A DNA stretch of 64,000 bases from Beijerinckia mobilis (GCF_000745425.1 NZ_JQJH01000006.1:1-64000), one strand, 5' to 3'. Positions 16,249 to 25,435 are shown, counted from the first letter of the stretch. Numbers and translations: made by a program. Notes: a model not told the origin generated them from the letters alone.

Positions 16249-18051
16249 CTATCGGCTTTCATCGAGGCCGAGAATAGAAACCTTGGCCGTGGTGATTTCC
16301 GTGGGCCACAGGATTTCGGTCAGACCCGTTGCTGCGGCGACCCGTTGCGCGGCGCCGGTGCGATAGGTAATGACACCGCCGCCTACGGCCCCACCGATCT
16401 TTTCTCCCCATAATTTTCGTCCATCACTCACGTCGAGCGCATAAAAATTGCCGCCCATGTCTCCGAAGAAGACGACACCGCCAGCGGTCGGTGTCACGCC
16501 ACTCTGCACCGGATAATTGGTCTTCACGCGCCAGCGCCATTGGCCATTATCGGCGTCGACGGCATACAGCCAGCCAGCCCAGTCGAAGACGGCATCCTGC
16601 TTACCCCATACATCAAAAGGATTGAGCGACGCTTCGCCGGACCACGGCTTTCCAGGCTCTACGGCCTGCAACTGTTCTTTTGTCTGCAGGGTCACGGTGG
16701 TGCACCATTGCACCTGACCTGTCAGGATGAGATTGTTGCGCGGATCATAAGCAGGCCCGTTCCATTCAGCCCCGCCAATCGCGCCCGGGCAGAAATGGAC
16801 CGGCTTTCCCGCCGTAAATTCTGTTTCGGCATTCTCGATTTTCGTGACCGGCAGGCGATAAAGGAGCCGCTGATCATTGGTGTCGAAGGCGTAAAGATGT
16901 CCGTCCTTCGGCGCGAGGATCATCAATCGTTTGTTGGCCGCCGTCTCGATCAGCACCGGCGCTCCCGAGACATCCCAATCGTGCCAGTCTTTCGGAACAA
17001 TTTTGTAATGGGTTTTGTAATCGCCGGTTCCTGCGTCCAGAACGACGACGGAGCCAGTATAAAGATTGCCGCCTTCGCGCATATCGGCCGCGAAATCGGG
17101 CCCAGGATTACCGCCAGGAATATAAAGCAGCCCATGAGCCGGGTCGAGCGTATAGGACGTCCAGGTCGCCCCGCCGGTTATGGGTGAGCCAGGTGGTGTC
17201 CGCCAGCTGGACCCATCAAGCGGTAATCGCCCTTGCGGCCCGCGCTCCCTGTCTTCGGGACCTTTCGGCACGAGATAGGATTCCCAGACAATCCTGCCGG
17301 TTTCGGCATCGAGCGCATACATCCTGCCCTTGACACCTTTGATATCGCCACCGGCATTGCCGATAAACACAAGACCATTCCAGGCGATCGGCGCCGCAGG
17401 CACGCTTTCGCCCTTTTTGGGATCGGCGATCGCGGTTTCCCACAAACGCCGCCCGGTCTTGAAATCATAGGCGAGAACACGCCCATCCTGTGTTCCCCGG
17501 AACAGCCTGCCGTCGAGATAAGCCGCGCCGCGGCTCACACCTTGCGGCGGCGCCGGCTGATAGTCTTCGTGAACCCGCCAGTTTTCGCGGCAATCATTCG
17601 CATCGATGGAGAAAAGATCAAATTCCGTCGCAAAGATCAGGCTGCCGTTCACTTCCAGCAAACCGCTATTGAATCCGGTATATTGCCCGGTATCATAGGT
17701 ACACAGAATTTTCATATTCCCGACATTGGCGGGAGTAATCTCGTCGAGCGGAGAAAAACGGTCAGAACGCAGGGTTTTGTTATAGCTCAGCCAGTCCTGC
17801 CCCACCCCGGTCGCCTCCTGTCTTGCCTCGGAAGGCATCTTGCGAACGGATGATGAGCGTGGCGCGCCTTCCGCCACTTCGGTGACAATCGTTCCTTTCG
17901 GCGCACCGAGATAGCGAATGGAATTTATGCCCATCGACACGATCTGAACGGATGTATCCCAATTGGCATAAATGATCGCGGCGGCGACAATACCCACAAC
18001 AAGGCCAAAGACGAGGATCCGTGCGATGCTGAAACGTCTTTCCCTGTTCAT
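16249..18051 (-). CDS. Membrane-anchored PQQ-binding quinoprotein, alcohol dehydrogenase-like
   Basis: A 600-residue eight-bladed propeller protein. Residues 9-29 form a single N-terminal membrane anchor and the rest should lie in the periplasm. Repeated 'YALD.ETG...W' tryptophan-docking motifs mark the PQQ beta-propeller. The segment 'WHDWDVSGAPVL' holds the probable catalytic Asp360, and 'IPGGNPGPDF' the metal-ligand Asn315. Two features depart from methanol/ethanol dehydrogenases: the vicinal Cys-Cys pair is replaced by 'APPQGVSRG' near residue 170, and the glutamate metal ligand region reads 'GNAGGDIKG'. Asp360+2 is Ser, so the extra Asp of lanthanide enzymes is missing. Electrons would pass to ubiquinone or a cytochrome c; no cytochrome gene is adjacent. 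Substrate unknown. Confidence 0.8.
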   Translation of the reverse strand: MNRERRFSIARILVFGLVVGIVAAAIIYANWDTSVQIVSMGINSIRYLGAPKGTIVTEVAEGAPRSSSVRKMPSEARQEATGVGQDWLSYNKTLRSDRFSPLDEITPANVGNMKILCTYDTGQYTGFNSGLLEVNGSLIFATEFDLFSIDANDCRENWRVHEDYQPAPPQGVSRGAAYLDGRLFRGTQDGRVLAYDFKTGRRLWETAIADPKKGESVPAAPIAWNGLVFIGNAGGDIKGVKGRMYALDAETGRIVWESYLVPKGPEDRERGPQGRLPLDGSSWRTPPGSPITGGATWTSYTLDPAHGLLYIPGGNPGPDFAADMREGGNLYTGSVVVLDAGTGDYKTHYKIVPKDWHDWDVSGAPVLIETAANKRLMILAPKDGHLYAFDTNDQRLLYRLPVTKIENAETEFTAGKPVHFCPGAIGGAEWNGPAYDPRNNLILTGQVQWCTTVTLQTKEQLQAVEPGKPWSGEASLNPFDVWGKQDAVFDWAGWLYAVDADNGQWRWRVKTNYPVQSGVTPTAGGVVFFGDMGGNFYALDVSDGRKLWGEKIGGAVGGGVITYRTGAAQRVAAATGLTEILWPTEITTAKVSILGLDESR

Positions 18052-18426
18052 CCAGCTCCCTCCCCCTTTGCATGCGGTGCAAACCGAACAAGGTGAGCGC
18101 GACGGCCAGGAAACATCCCCGCCTCCCGGGACCGATGCCGAACACTATGGATCGCGGCTTATCTTGACCATGGCGTTCGGCTTGAGCGTCACCTTCCCGC
18201 GGGCGCAGTTTCAATCGCCTCTTTCTGAAGCGTAACGGATTTCGGAGGGAATGGATCCGGAAGAACCTCGGATAATCAGGCGTAAGCAATACCATTGGTC
18301 GCCGCAAGGAACGCCAATACAAAGGCCTGGGAACACGACAAACACACGCGCGGCAAAGATCACCGTTCAGAGGCAGCCGCGTTTCCGGTCTCGCTTTTAC
18401 CGGGCAAAGTGTCGATGCAAACTCGA
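18052..18426. other. Gap between gluQ and the quinoprotein gene
   Basis: 375 bases upstream of the quinoprotein start and downstream of gluQ. No credible gene, RNA or strong hairpin is seen; it probably holds the quinoprotein promoter. Confidence 0.35.
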
Positions 18427-19329
18427 TTATACATTTTGTAATTCGGTCACCATCGAGGGAGCAGGCACCAGCCGCGTCCGCACCATTTCCGGCGTTAGTC
18501 CCTCTTCGCGCAGGGAGCGCAGGGATTTCGCACGCAGGCTCTTCGAGAGTTTCTGTCCGGCCCCGTCACGCAGCAGGGCATGATGATGATAGACGGGTCC
18601 CGGAAGATCGAGGAGGGATTGCAGCAGCCGATGCAGACTCGTCGCATGGAACAGATCTTCGCCGCGCACGATATCTGTAATGCCCTGAGAGGCATCATCG
18701 ACGACAACAGCAATATGATAACTCGTGCCGATATCGCGGCGCGCGAGGATCGTATCGCCCCATTTCCGTGGATCGGCGGTTACAAGCCGGCCTTCCGAGC
18801 CCGAACCATAATCGAGCCAGCTGACCCCGCCACCGACCAGCGCCGTGGCCCTCTCGATATCGATCCGATAAGCGGGCGTATCGCCGGCAGCGAGGCGCTT
18901 TTGTCGCTGCTCGCGGCTCATATGCCGGCAGATTCCGGGATAAAGCGGCGACCCATCGGGATCACGCGGCCAATCCGGTTTCTCCCTGACCCTCTGCACA
19001 ATGTCCGAGCGCGAGCAGAAACACGGATAAAGGATTCCCTTGCGTTCGAGGCGCACGAGCGCCTGCGCATAATCGGCGAGATGGTGCGACTGGCGCCGGA
19101 TTTCAGGATCGAACGGAATGCCGAGCCAACGGAGTTCCTCGATGATCGCTCGCTCATATTCGGGACGGCAGCGGTCCTTGTCGATATCCTCGATCCGCAA
19201 GAACAGCCGGCCGCCACTCGCCCGTGCCAGCCGTTCATTTTCGAGCGCCGAAAAAGCATGGCCGAGATGCAGATAACCGTTGGGAGAGGGAGCAAATCGG
19301 AAAGCGGGATGGGACAATGCGCGGGTCAT
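18427..19329 (-). CDS. gluQ: Glutamyl-Q tRNA(Asp) synthetase
   Basis: A 300-residue paralogue of the catalytic domain of glutamyl-tRNA synthetase that attaches glutamate to the queuosine base at the wobble position of tRNA-Asp. It has the class I signature 'FRFAPSPNGYLHLGHAFSAL' (HLGH for HIGH), a zinc knuckle 'CFCSRSDI ... YPGIC' and the KMSKS-like 'GQKLSKS'. It lacks the anticodon-binding domain, which separates it from GltX (about 480 residues). The methionine five codons after the frame opening (19344) matches homologues and is used here. The C-terminus is short. Confidence 0.9.
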   Translation of the reverse strand: MTRALSHPAFRFAPSPNGYLHLGHAFSALENERLARASGGRLFLRIEDIDKDRCRPEYERAIIEELRWLGIPFDPEIRRQSHHLADYAQALVRLERKGILYPCFCSRSDIVQRVREKPDWPRDPDGSPLYPGICRHMSREQRQKRLAAGDTPAYRIDIERATALVGGGVSWLDYGSGSEGRLVTADPRKWGDTILARRDIGTSYHIAVVVDDASQGITDIVRGEDLFHATSLHRLLQSLLDLPGPVYHHHALLRDGAGQKLSKSLRAKSLRSLREEGLTPEMVRTRLVPAPSMVTELQNV

Positions 19330-19718
19330 GGGAAATGTCGGCACCGAATGAGAGGCTGCGGAGAAGACCGAAGGCAGTTCTTCCTGATTGATTTTCCGAC
19401 AGGTTCTTGAACCAGCATGGGCCGGTCCGCAGCAGTTTCAGCAATGATCGCACCAGATGTCCGCCATAGATATGAAAGCAGAATGCCTCGGAGAACCCCT
19501 CGCCGACGTTTTGTTGCGGGGTGTCTCCCTTCGAAAACAGCTCCCAAGACCAAGGCACCTTGATCCCAACCTGTTCGGAATAATGAGGTCCGGCGGAAGC
19601 CGCCGCCGCATTCGCGAGGCACCTCATGAAAGCGATCTATGGAATACTTCTGAAAGGCTTGCAGAATTCGCCGTTTCGAACAGACTGGAACGGATGAAGA
19701 TCCTGAAGAGGTCTCACT
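19330..19718. other. Gap upstream of gluQ containing a P4-type repeat half
   Basis: About 390 bases between divergent gluQ and the HTH-protein gene. The only structure noted is TGATCCCAACCTGTTCGGAA at 19561-19580, a degenerate copy of the palindrome at 59001-59022. No gene is supported. Confidence 0.4.
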
Positions 19719-20456
19719 ATGCCTCGATCGAAAGACAAGTTCCCCGCCGAGCCTGATGGCCAATCCACCGTCGAGAAGCCGGCCAAGGCAGGCGGCAAGG
19801 CAGGTGGAAAGACAAAATCGAAACGCGCGCGCAAGGCTGGAAACGATGCGGCCAGCCCCGGTTGCGTGGTGACATTCGCGACGGATCTTTTGCCGGAACC
19901 GAAGAAGGATGTGCACAAGAAATCGCTGCGCGCCGGCATAGAGACCGCCCAGAAGACGATCGAACGCGCGGGCGGCCATGGACGCATTACCGCGACGATC
20001 CATCGGGGAGAAGTTTGCTTGGTTCTTGTCGAGCCGCTGAAATCGAGCCTCGGGCGCCCGATGGATGATGCTCCGATGGGGCAAACCGCAAAGCTCGACC
20101 ACGCGGCGCAAATTCTCGCCGGAGCCGATATGGTCAGCGGCGACGTCCTTGCCGCAAAGCTCGGCATCAGCCGAACCTCCGTCAATGCAAAACGGCAAAA
20201 ACACATTCTGCTCGGCCTCGAAGGCGCCCGAAGAGGCTATCGATTCCCGATCTGGCAATGCGATGAAAAAACCGGCAAGCCTTTCGCCGTGATCCCACGG
20301 CTCCTCGACATTCTCGGTGATGCCTGGACCGTCCATGGATTTTTGATGCGGGCGCATCCCGCACTGGGCGGTCTCAGCGGCCGCGATGCCCTCGGCAGGG
20401 ACCTCGATCATCAACTCGTCGAGGCGGCAGCAGCCGAGGCAGGAAAATTGCCCTGA
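19719..20456 (+). CDS. Orphan Xre/MbcA/ParS-like HTH protein
   Basis: A 245-residue protein with a lysine/alanine/glycine-rich disordered N-terminus (residues 20-45, KAGGKAGGKTKSKRARK). A middle alpha/beta part and a C-terminal half follow. The C-terminal half reads 'SGDVLAAKLGISRTSVNAKRQKHILLGLEGARRGYRFPIWQ' and then 'VIPRLLDILGD-AWTVHGFLMRAHPALGGLSGRDAL', which resembles the helix-turn-helix plus toxin-binding (DUF2384/ParS) arrangement of Xre-MbcA antitoxins, where the W/Q and 'L.G.tP.~aL' positions are diagnostic. No RES-domain toxin gene is adjacent, so it may be a regulator that has lost or never had a toxin partner. The family assignment is by pattern only. Confidence 0.55.
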   Translation: MPRSKDKFPAEPDGQSTVEKPAKAGGKAGGKTKSKRARKAGNDAASPGCVVTFATDLLPEPKKDVHKKSLRAGIETAQKTIERAGGHGRITATIHRGEVCLVLVEPLKSSLGRPMDDAPMGQTAKLDHAAQILAGADMVSGDVLAAKLGISRTSVNAKRQKHILLGLEGARRGYRFPIWQCDEKTGKPFAVIPRLLDILGDAWTVHGFLMRAHPALGGLSGRDALGRDLDHQLVEAAAAEAGKLP

Positions 20457-20750
20457 CATCTCCCGGCGCCACCGCGATCACGATGCGGCGCCTTGACCCT
20501 ACACCTTGACCCGTGCACCTTGACCATCGCATCGAAACAAGCTTTGCAGAAGGTAGATCATATGAATCCGCGCCGATCGGCAGAGGCCGGACGGCATCAC
20601 CTTGCCATCATTATCTTGGCTTCATGGGGACAGATCATCGTCAAAGAAAGCCGCCGTCCACAGATTCTGCGGTGACGGCGACGATGCAGTCATGAAATGA
20701 GCGGGCAATTCAGGAGAATGTCCATCGGCCGGTCGCCGGAACCGATGACC

Positions 20751-20850
20751 TGGAGCATTTTCCAATGGCATTGAATCGGTTTGCGATTCCATTGGTTTGA
20801 AAAGGCTCCGTTTGTTGAGTGAAGCGTTTCAGATATATTTGAAACGCACT
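20751..20850. repeat. Composite intergenic repeat, copy A (two palindromes)
   Basis: Starts GGAGCATTTTCCAATGG, contains the dyad GAATCG/CGATTC and ends with the dyad GCGTTTC/GAAACGC around AGATATATTT. It lies just before the carboxylesterase gene. Copies B (21571-21669) and C (56571-56685) share both modules. It is part of the 414-base gap 20457-20870, which otherwise holds nothing recognisable. Confidence 0.75.
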
Positions 20851-20870
20851 AATGCGGGCGAAAGTTGAAA

Positions 20871-21572
20871 ATGGTAGCAAAGATCGATGGCCCGCGTGTC
20901 GCGGCCAAGTCGCGCATGACGAAGCAATTGGTCGTGTTTCTGCACGGCTATGGAGCCGATGGGAACGATCTGATCGCCATTGCGCAGCAGTGGCAGAGTT
21001 TCATGCCTGACGCGACTTTCGTCTCCCCGCATGCGCCGGAAATCTGCGCCATGGCGCCGGATGCGCGCCAATGGTTCCCACTGAAATTTCCGGTGTCAGA
21101 GGATGATCCGGCCTCGCATTGGGAAGGTCTCAACAAGGCGCGGCCCGTGCTCGACGCCTTTCTCGACGCTGAGCTCAAACGCTACGGCCTCACCGACGCC
21201 AATCTGCTGCTCGTCGGCTTCAGCCAGGGAACCATGCTGGCGCTGCATGCAGGGTTGCGCCGCGCTGAGGCGCCAGCCGGCATTCTGGGCTATTCCGGCA
21301 TGCTGGTTGGCCCCGAACATCTCGGCACCGCCAATGCGCGCCTCGCCAATGGCCAGCATCCACCGATTCTGCTTGTACATGGCACCCAGGACGATGTCGT
21401 CTCCGCTGAAGCCATGTTCCTCGCCGCCGGCCATCTGGCAGAAGCCGGGATCCCCAATCAATGGCATCTTTCCACTGGCATCGGCCATGGCATTGACGGC
21501 GGCGGCCTGCAGCATGGTCTTTTGTTCGCGACCCAGAGCCTGAAGATCAAACGTGCCGCGCCGGCACTTTAA
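20871..21572 (+). CDS. Phospholipase/carboxylesterase (YpfH-like alpha/beta hydrolase)
   Basis: A 233-residue alpha/beta hydrolase of the phospholipase/carboxylesterase (Abhydrolase_2) family. Visible marks: the strand-turn 'QLVVFLHGYGADGNDLI' with the oxyanion-hole HGYG, the nucleophile elbow 'LLVGFSQGTMLAL' (GFSQG), the acid 'VHGTQDDVV' and the catalytic histidine in 'STGIGHGIDGGGL'. These enzymes hydrolyse short-chain acyl esters in the cytosol; the physiological substrate is unknown. A TTG two codons upstream is a possible start, but the ATG is preferred. Palindromic repeats flank the gene on both sides. Confidence 0.87.
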   Translation: MVAKIDGPRVAAKSRMTKQLVVFLHGYGADGNDLIAIAQQWQSFMPDATFVSPHAPEICAMAPDARQWFPLKFPVSEDDPASHWEGLNKARPVLDAFLDAELKRYGLTDANLLLVGFSQGTMLALHAGLRRAEAPAGILGYSGMLVGPEHLGTANARLANGQHPPILLVHGTQDDVVSAEAMFLAAGHLAEAGIPNQWHLSTGIGHGIDGGGLQHGLLFATQSLKIKRAAPAL

Positions 21573-21669
21573 AGCATTTCTCAAGATTGAATCGCTTCGC
21601 GATTCCCACCTCCTTGAAAAAACTATCATTTTTTGAGTGGAGCGATTGTGGAGACACCCGCAACGCTCC
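21571..21669. repeat. Composite intergenic repeat, copy B
   Basis: Begins AAAGCATTTCTCAAG at the esterase stop codon, contains GAATCG-cttcg-CGATTC, then a TTTTTTGAGTGGAGCG stretch and a second dyad GGAGCG...CGCTCC. It has the same two-module order as copy A and together they bracket the esterase gene. Confidence 0.7.
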
Positions 21670-21778
21670 AATCTCTCTTTAATCGGCACCCAAAGCGCGT
21701 CATAAACGTAATTACGACCACTCATGCATACGGAGACAAATGTAAACATAACATATAGTGAGCAACACATACGAAATG

Positions 21779-22873
21779 TTAGATCATTTTCTTGCCAATC
21801 ACTTGCGGCATCGCCGAACGGCGAATATGCAGACGTTTGCTGATGATCAAGCGGACAGGACGATCGTAATAGCGTTCAACGAACCACGCAATGAAACACA
21901 CGACGAAGACGTAGCCGATTGTGAATTTCAAGGGGGAAAAGGACGCAGTTCTCTGCGCCAGAAAATAACCAATCGTTAGCAATGGATAATGAAGAATGTA
22001 AATCGGATAGGATAAATCCCCTAATAGCTCGGCATAAAAGCGCAAGCCTTTCGGTATTTCGAGCCGGATCCCTGCTTCCAAAATCAATGGCAAGATCACG
22101 AAGACACATAACAGATCACGCCAAGCCCGCAGATAATCGGGGGCAGGAACAAGGAAGATTACGAGCAGAATGGCAATAGGAACGATCGCCAGGATGGATT
22201 GTTTCCTGTCTATCCTGCGATGCAGTCTCGAGATGACGATACCCAGAGTAAAGGAAAAACCGACGCGCCCGATACCATAAAAGAAAGTATTCCAATCCAT
22301 CCCGATATTGAGCCATCCATAGCGGGAAGCACCGATCGCGACAAGGATTGAATTCAATATAATGACAACACCCAGGGATCGGGCCGTCCAGCGGAAGAGC
22401 GTGTATCCGTAGATAATATTGATAAGAAGCTCAAAAAAAAGCGACCAGGCTGGAATATTCAGAGGGAAAAGGAATTCCAGAGGCAGTGGGACTGGCAGCA
22501 TCAGGCCATTGCTGAACGCCGTCAAAGCCAGCGGGACAGGAGCAAGCGCATTTTTATCGTGAAACATGATCTGACTGACAGCCTTGATCAAGCCAAAGCC
22601 AATGCCGAGGAGGAACAAAGGATAAAGCCTGACCAGCCGCACTTCCAGAAAACGCATGAACGTCATGCCCTCCGAAAGTCTCTGACGGTAAGCGAAGTCG
22701 ATCACGAAACCGCTTAAAGCGAAGAAAAAATCGACAGCTAGATATCCGACAATGTTCGTATCGCCGAACACGCGATTGTTGCAATGGAAGAGAACAACTA
22801 GAATTGCCGCGACACCACGCATGGCGTCCAACGTCAAATATCGAAAATCACTAAGATTCATCGCAAAACCCAC
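21779..22873 (-). CDS. Acyltransferase family 3 (OafA/YrhL) membrane protein
   Basis: A 364-residue integral membrane protein with about ten helices. It opens 'YLTLDAMRGVAAILVVLFHCNN', the family-3 signature with the proposed catalytic histidine, followed by 'AVDFFFALSGFVIDFAY' and the conserved arginines of 'FLEVRLVRLYPLF'. Such proteins O-acetylate or acylate sugars of surface polysaccharides or lipids, using acyl-CoA across the membrane. The gene and its upstream 250 bases are distinctly more AT-rich than the flanks, and no polysaccharide locus surrounds it, which suggests transfer as a single cargo gene. The acceptor cannot be inferred. Confidence 0.87.
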   Translation of the reverse strand: MGFAMNLSDFRYLTLDAMRGVAAILVVLFHCNNRVFGDTNIVGYLAVDFFFALSGFVIDFAYRQRLSEGMTFMRFLEVRLVRLYPLFLLGIGFGLIKAVSQIMFHDKNALAPVPLALTAFSNGLMLPVPLPLEFLFPLNIPAWSLFFELLINIIYGYTLFRWTARSLGVVIILNSILVAIGASRYGWLNIGMDWNTFFYGIGRVGFSFTLGIVISRLHRRIDRKQSILAIVPIAILLVIFLVPAPDYLRAWRDLLCVFVILPLILEAGIRLEIPKGLRFYAELLGDLSYPIYILHYPLLTIGYFLAQRTASFSPLKFTIGYVFVVCFIAWFVERYYDRPVRLIISKRLHIRRSAMPQVIGKKMI

Positions 22874-23181
22874 TTAAATAATTAACACCTAAAAATCCTA
22901 TTATTGTTTAGTCGCAAAGCATTTTTGAGATTTCAGGAACACCATACTTTAGAATAAACTAATGTTTATTTTTATTAATGCAAAATACCGCAGTGCGGTT
23001 ACCGATTTCCTCAGAATTTATGTGGACAAAAGTGAAAAATATAACAAATATTTTCAACCACGAAACAATTCGTTCGCAAACAATATTCTCTAGATCTCGT
23101 ATCCGTCATAAGTACAGATTGCGATGTGCTGTCACACCCTTGCACCGAGCAGGAGGCATACCGCACAATCTGCTCGGCATA
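22874..23181. other. AT-rich gap upstream of the acyltransferase
   Basis: 308 bases with low GC content, especially 22880-23110. No coding frame or RNA gene is supported. It probably contains the acyltransferase promoter and marks the edge of a transferred segment. Confidence 0.4.
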
Positions 23182-23940
23182 TCAGCTGGCGCCTGTGGCG
23201 GCTCGCGAACCAGCCGCAGGCTGCGGCGCGAGAACCGGCTGCAGGCCAGGCAAGGTCTGCGCCACTGGCTGCGTCAAAACCACGGGCCGGTAGAGCTCTT
23301 TCGTCGCCTCGACGATCTGCACCCCGGCTCCGGGCAAGCCCAGGCTCGCGCCAATTCGCTCGACGAGCGCATCGCCGCGCCGCACCAGACTGTTCTGGAA
23401 CGGCGGCATATACAGCGCCTCTGTCCAATGGGTCGGCGAAAACAGGGCGGTCCGCATCAGATCCCGCAATTGTCCGCGAGAAAACGGCTGGCCATGGCCG
23501 AAAGGCGTTGTGTCGAGCCGCGCCCATAGGCCGGCGCGGCTCGGGGTCACGGCGATCATCCGGCCGCCCGGCGCCAGCACCCGCCAGATTTCCGACAAGA
23601 GATCACGCGGGTGCTCGGTCAATTCCAGAAGGTGGATCACCAGCACCCGGTCGATACAGCTATCCGGCAAGGGCAGCATCCCGGTCGCAACGAGAGCCGA
23701 TGAGGACAGACCCGAATCTGGCCAGGGGACGACACCCTGCTCGGCCGGCATGAAGGCCAGCACACGCAAGGCATCGGCGCGAAAGGCATCGAGATAGGGC
23801 GTCGCGTAACCGAGCCCGAGTATCGATTGTCCGCAGCAGGTGCCGAAACGCTGATGCACGATCCGACCAATGAAGCGCCGCGCCGCACCACCCAGCGGCG
23901 TCGTATAGAACCTACGCAGATCAACCACATCGACAGGCAT
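23182..23940 (-). CDS. YafE-like class I SAM-dependent methyltransferase
   Basis: A methyltransferase of about 250 residues. From the methionine chosen here (MPVDVVDLRRFYTTPLGGAARRFI) it shows the usual blocks of this alphaproteobacterial group: 'SILGLGYATPYL' (motif I, GxGxxxP), 'VLAFMPAEQGVVPWP', 'LPLPDSCIDRVLVIHLLEL' (post motif with the His/Glu), 'EIWRVLAPGGRMIAVTPSR' and 'TPFGHGQPFSRGQLRDL'. The gene lies divergently beside gloB, an arrangement common in Rhizobiales, but its substrate is not established. The open frame reaches 24051, where homology is not expected. The C-terminal ~30 residues are Ala/Pro-rich and probably disordered. Confidence 0.8.
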   Translation of the reverse strand: MPVDVVDLRRFYTTPLGGAARRFIGRIVHQRFGTCCGQSILGLGYATPYLDAFRADALRVLAFMPAEQGVVPWPDSGLSSSALVATGMLPLPDSCIDRVLVIHLLELTEHPRDLLSEIWRVLAPGGRMIAVTPSRAGLWARLDTTPFGHGQPFSRGQLRDLMRTALFSPTHWTEALYMPPFQNSLVRRGDALVERIGASLGLPGAGVQIVEATKELYRPVVLTQPVAQTLPGLQPVLAPQPAAGSRAATGAS

Positions 23941-24600
23941 GGCCGTTCCTTCCACGAGCGCATAGGCACTCACCCCGGGCCTGGACCCTGTCCGCATTAT
24001 CCATGCGCCCAATCCATACGCCGATAAACCCACTTGTCCGAGAGTTCTCAACGCAGAACGTTCACGCGTCCGAAGGCTGGCCGGTTGCTTCCAATCGACC
24101 CCATCAAGCCTCGGGGGTCAAGCCCAATGAAGGTTTTGCGATGGCACGCATGATGAGACAGCCTTGGCCTTTGTTATTGTCCGCGCCCCGAGACTGATGG
24201 AAAGCCAGGCTTCGCTCACGAGAAAATGTGCGGCACCATAATCCCGTCCCCATGCGGAACCTCTGCCAAACGGCACGGCATCCATGGTTTGACCAGGCCC
24301 TCCCCACACCGTTAAATCACGCTCTCGAATTGGGCCGGATGTCTCCTTCCGGCCCCAGATCCTTGCAATCCCATGTCCTTGCAATCCCATGTCCTTGCAA
24401 TGGCGAGAGCAGGTTCATCGGGTTTATGCCAAACGGCGATGGGTCTGGCTCACCGCCTTTGACCCCGTGATTGTGGAGCGGCGGCTTTCCGCCGAACACC
24501 ACGGATCGCGGCAAGTCCTGATCCATGCATTTTGGTTTTAGACTTCGGTTTCATCCCGCCTTCCAATTCCTCGCCATCCAATGCGGAGCATCGTGACGCT
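23941..24600. other. Gap between divergent methyltransferase gene and gloB
   Basis: About 660 bases. The only structure seen is a short tandem repeat (24360-24401, listed separately). No gene, tRNA or clear promoter could be supported. Confidence 0.4.
24360..24401. repeat. 16-bp tandem repeat, about 2.6 copies
   Basis: The unit TCCTTGCAATCCCATG occurs twice exactly, followed by a partial third copy TCCTTGCAAT. It lies in the 660-base gap upstream of gloB and probably arose by slippage. Confidence 0.8.
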
Positions 24601-25371
24601 ATGGCCGCCCACATCCATCAATTTCTCTGCCTCAAGGATAATTTCGGCGTTCTCATCCATGATCCAGAGACGCGGCATACGGCGGCGATCGACGCACCGG
24701 AGGCTGGCCCCATCCTCGAGGCTCTCGCGGCAAAGGAATGGAACCTCACCGAAATTCTGGTGACCCACCACCATCTGGACCATATTGGCGGTATTCCGGG
24801 CCTTAAGGCCAAATTCCCGGAAGCCCGCGTCATCGGCCCGGCGCGCGAGGCCGACAAGATCGGCAAGCTCGATCAGGCTGTAGGGGAAGGCGATCAAGTA
24901 ACGGTAGGCCGCCTCGAGGCAATGGTGCTGGACATTCCCGGCCACACATCCGGCCATGTCGCCTATTGGTTCGAGGGAGAGGATATCCTGTTCACCGGCG
25001 ATACTTTGTTCGCCATGGGTTGCGGCCGCGGTTTCGAGGAACCGCCGAACGTCCTGTTCGAATCGCTGATGAAACTCGCCAAGCTCAATGGCGAGATCCA
25101 GGTCTATTGCGGACATGAATATACGCTTGCAAATGGCGAATTCGCACTCACCATCGAGCCTGACAATGTGCTTCTGCGCGACCGTGTCGCCGAGGTGCGG
25201 CAATTGCGTGCCGAGAACAAATTCACGCTGCCGACGACACTAACCATCGAGCTCGGCACCAATCCTTTCCTGCGCGCCGACGAGCCCAGCGTCCAACAGG
25301 CGGTCGGTCTGCCGGGCGCCGATCCCGTCGCCGTCTTCACCGAATTGCGCGAACGCAAGAACCGCGCTTGA
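24601..25371 (+). CDS. gloB: Hydroxyacylglutathione hydrolase (glyoxalase II)
   Basis: A 256-residue metallo-beta-lactamase-fold enzyme that hydrolyses S-D-lactoylglutathione to D-lactate and glutathione, the second step of methylglyoxal detoxification. Metal-binding motifs are 'THHHLDHIGG' (THxHxDH), 'HTSGHVAYW', 'FTGDTLFAMGCGR' and 'VYCGHEYT', all at the spacing of glyoxalase II, and the C-terminal HAGH_C part 'NPFLRADEPSVQQAVGL' is present. The frame is open from 24532, but the ATG at 24601 (MAAHIHQFLCLKDNFGVLI) gives the family N-terminus. A DUF985 gene follows 64 bases later. Confidence 0.93.
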   Translation: MAAHIHQFLCLKDNFGVLIHDPETRHTAAIDAPEAGPILEALAAKEWNLTEILVTHHHLDHIGGIPGLKAKFPEARVIGPAREADKIGKLDQAVGEGDQVTVGRLEAMVLDIPGHTSGHVAYWFEGEDILFTGDTLFAMGCGRGFEEPPNVLFESLMKLAKLNGEIQVYCGHEYTLANGEFALTIEPDNVLLRDRVAEVRQLRAENKFTLPTTLTIELGTNPFLRADEPSVQQAVGLPGADPVAVFTELRERKNRA

Positions 25372-25435
25372 TGCACCGGCAGAGCGACGACGCGCATCCT
25401 ACAAAATCCGTGAGCATCCCGGGAGAATCGAGCGC

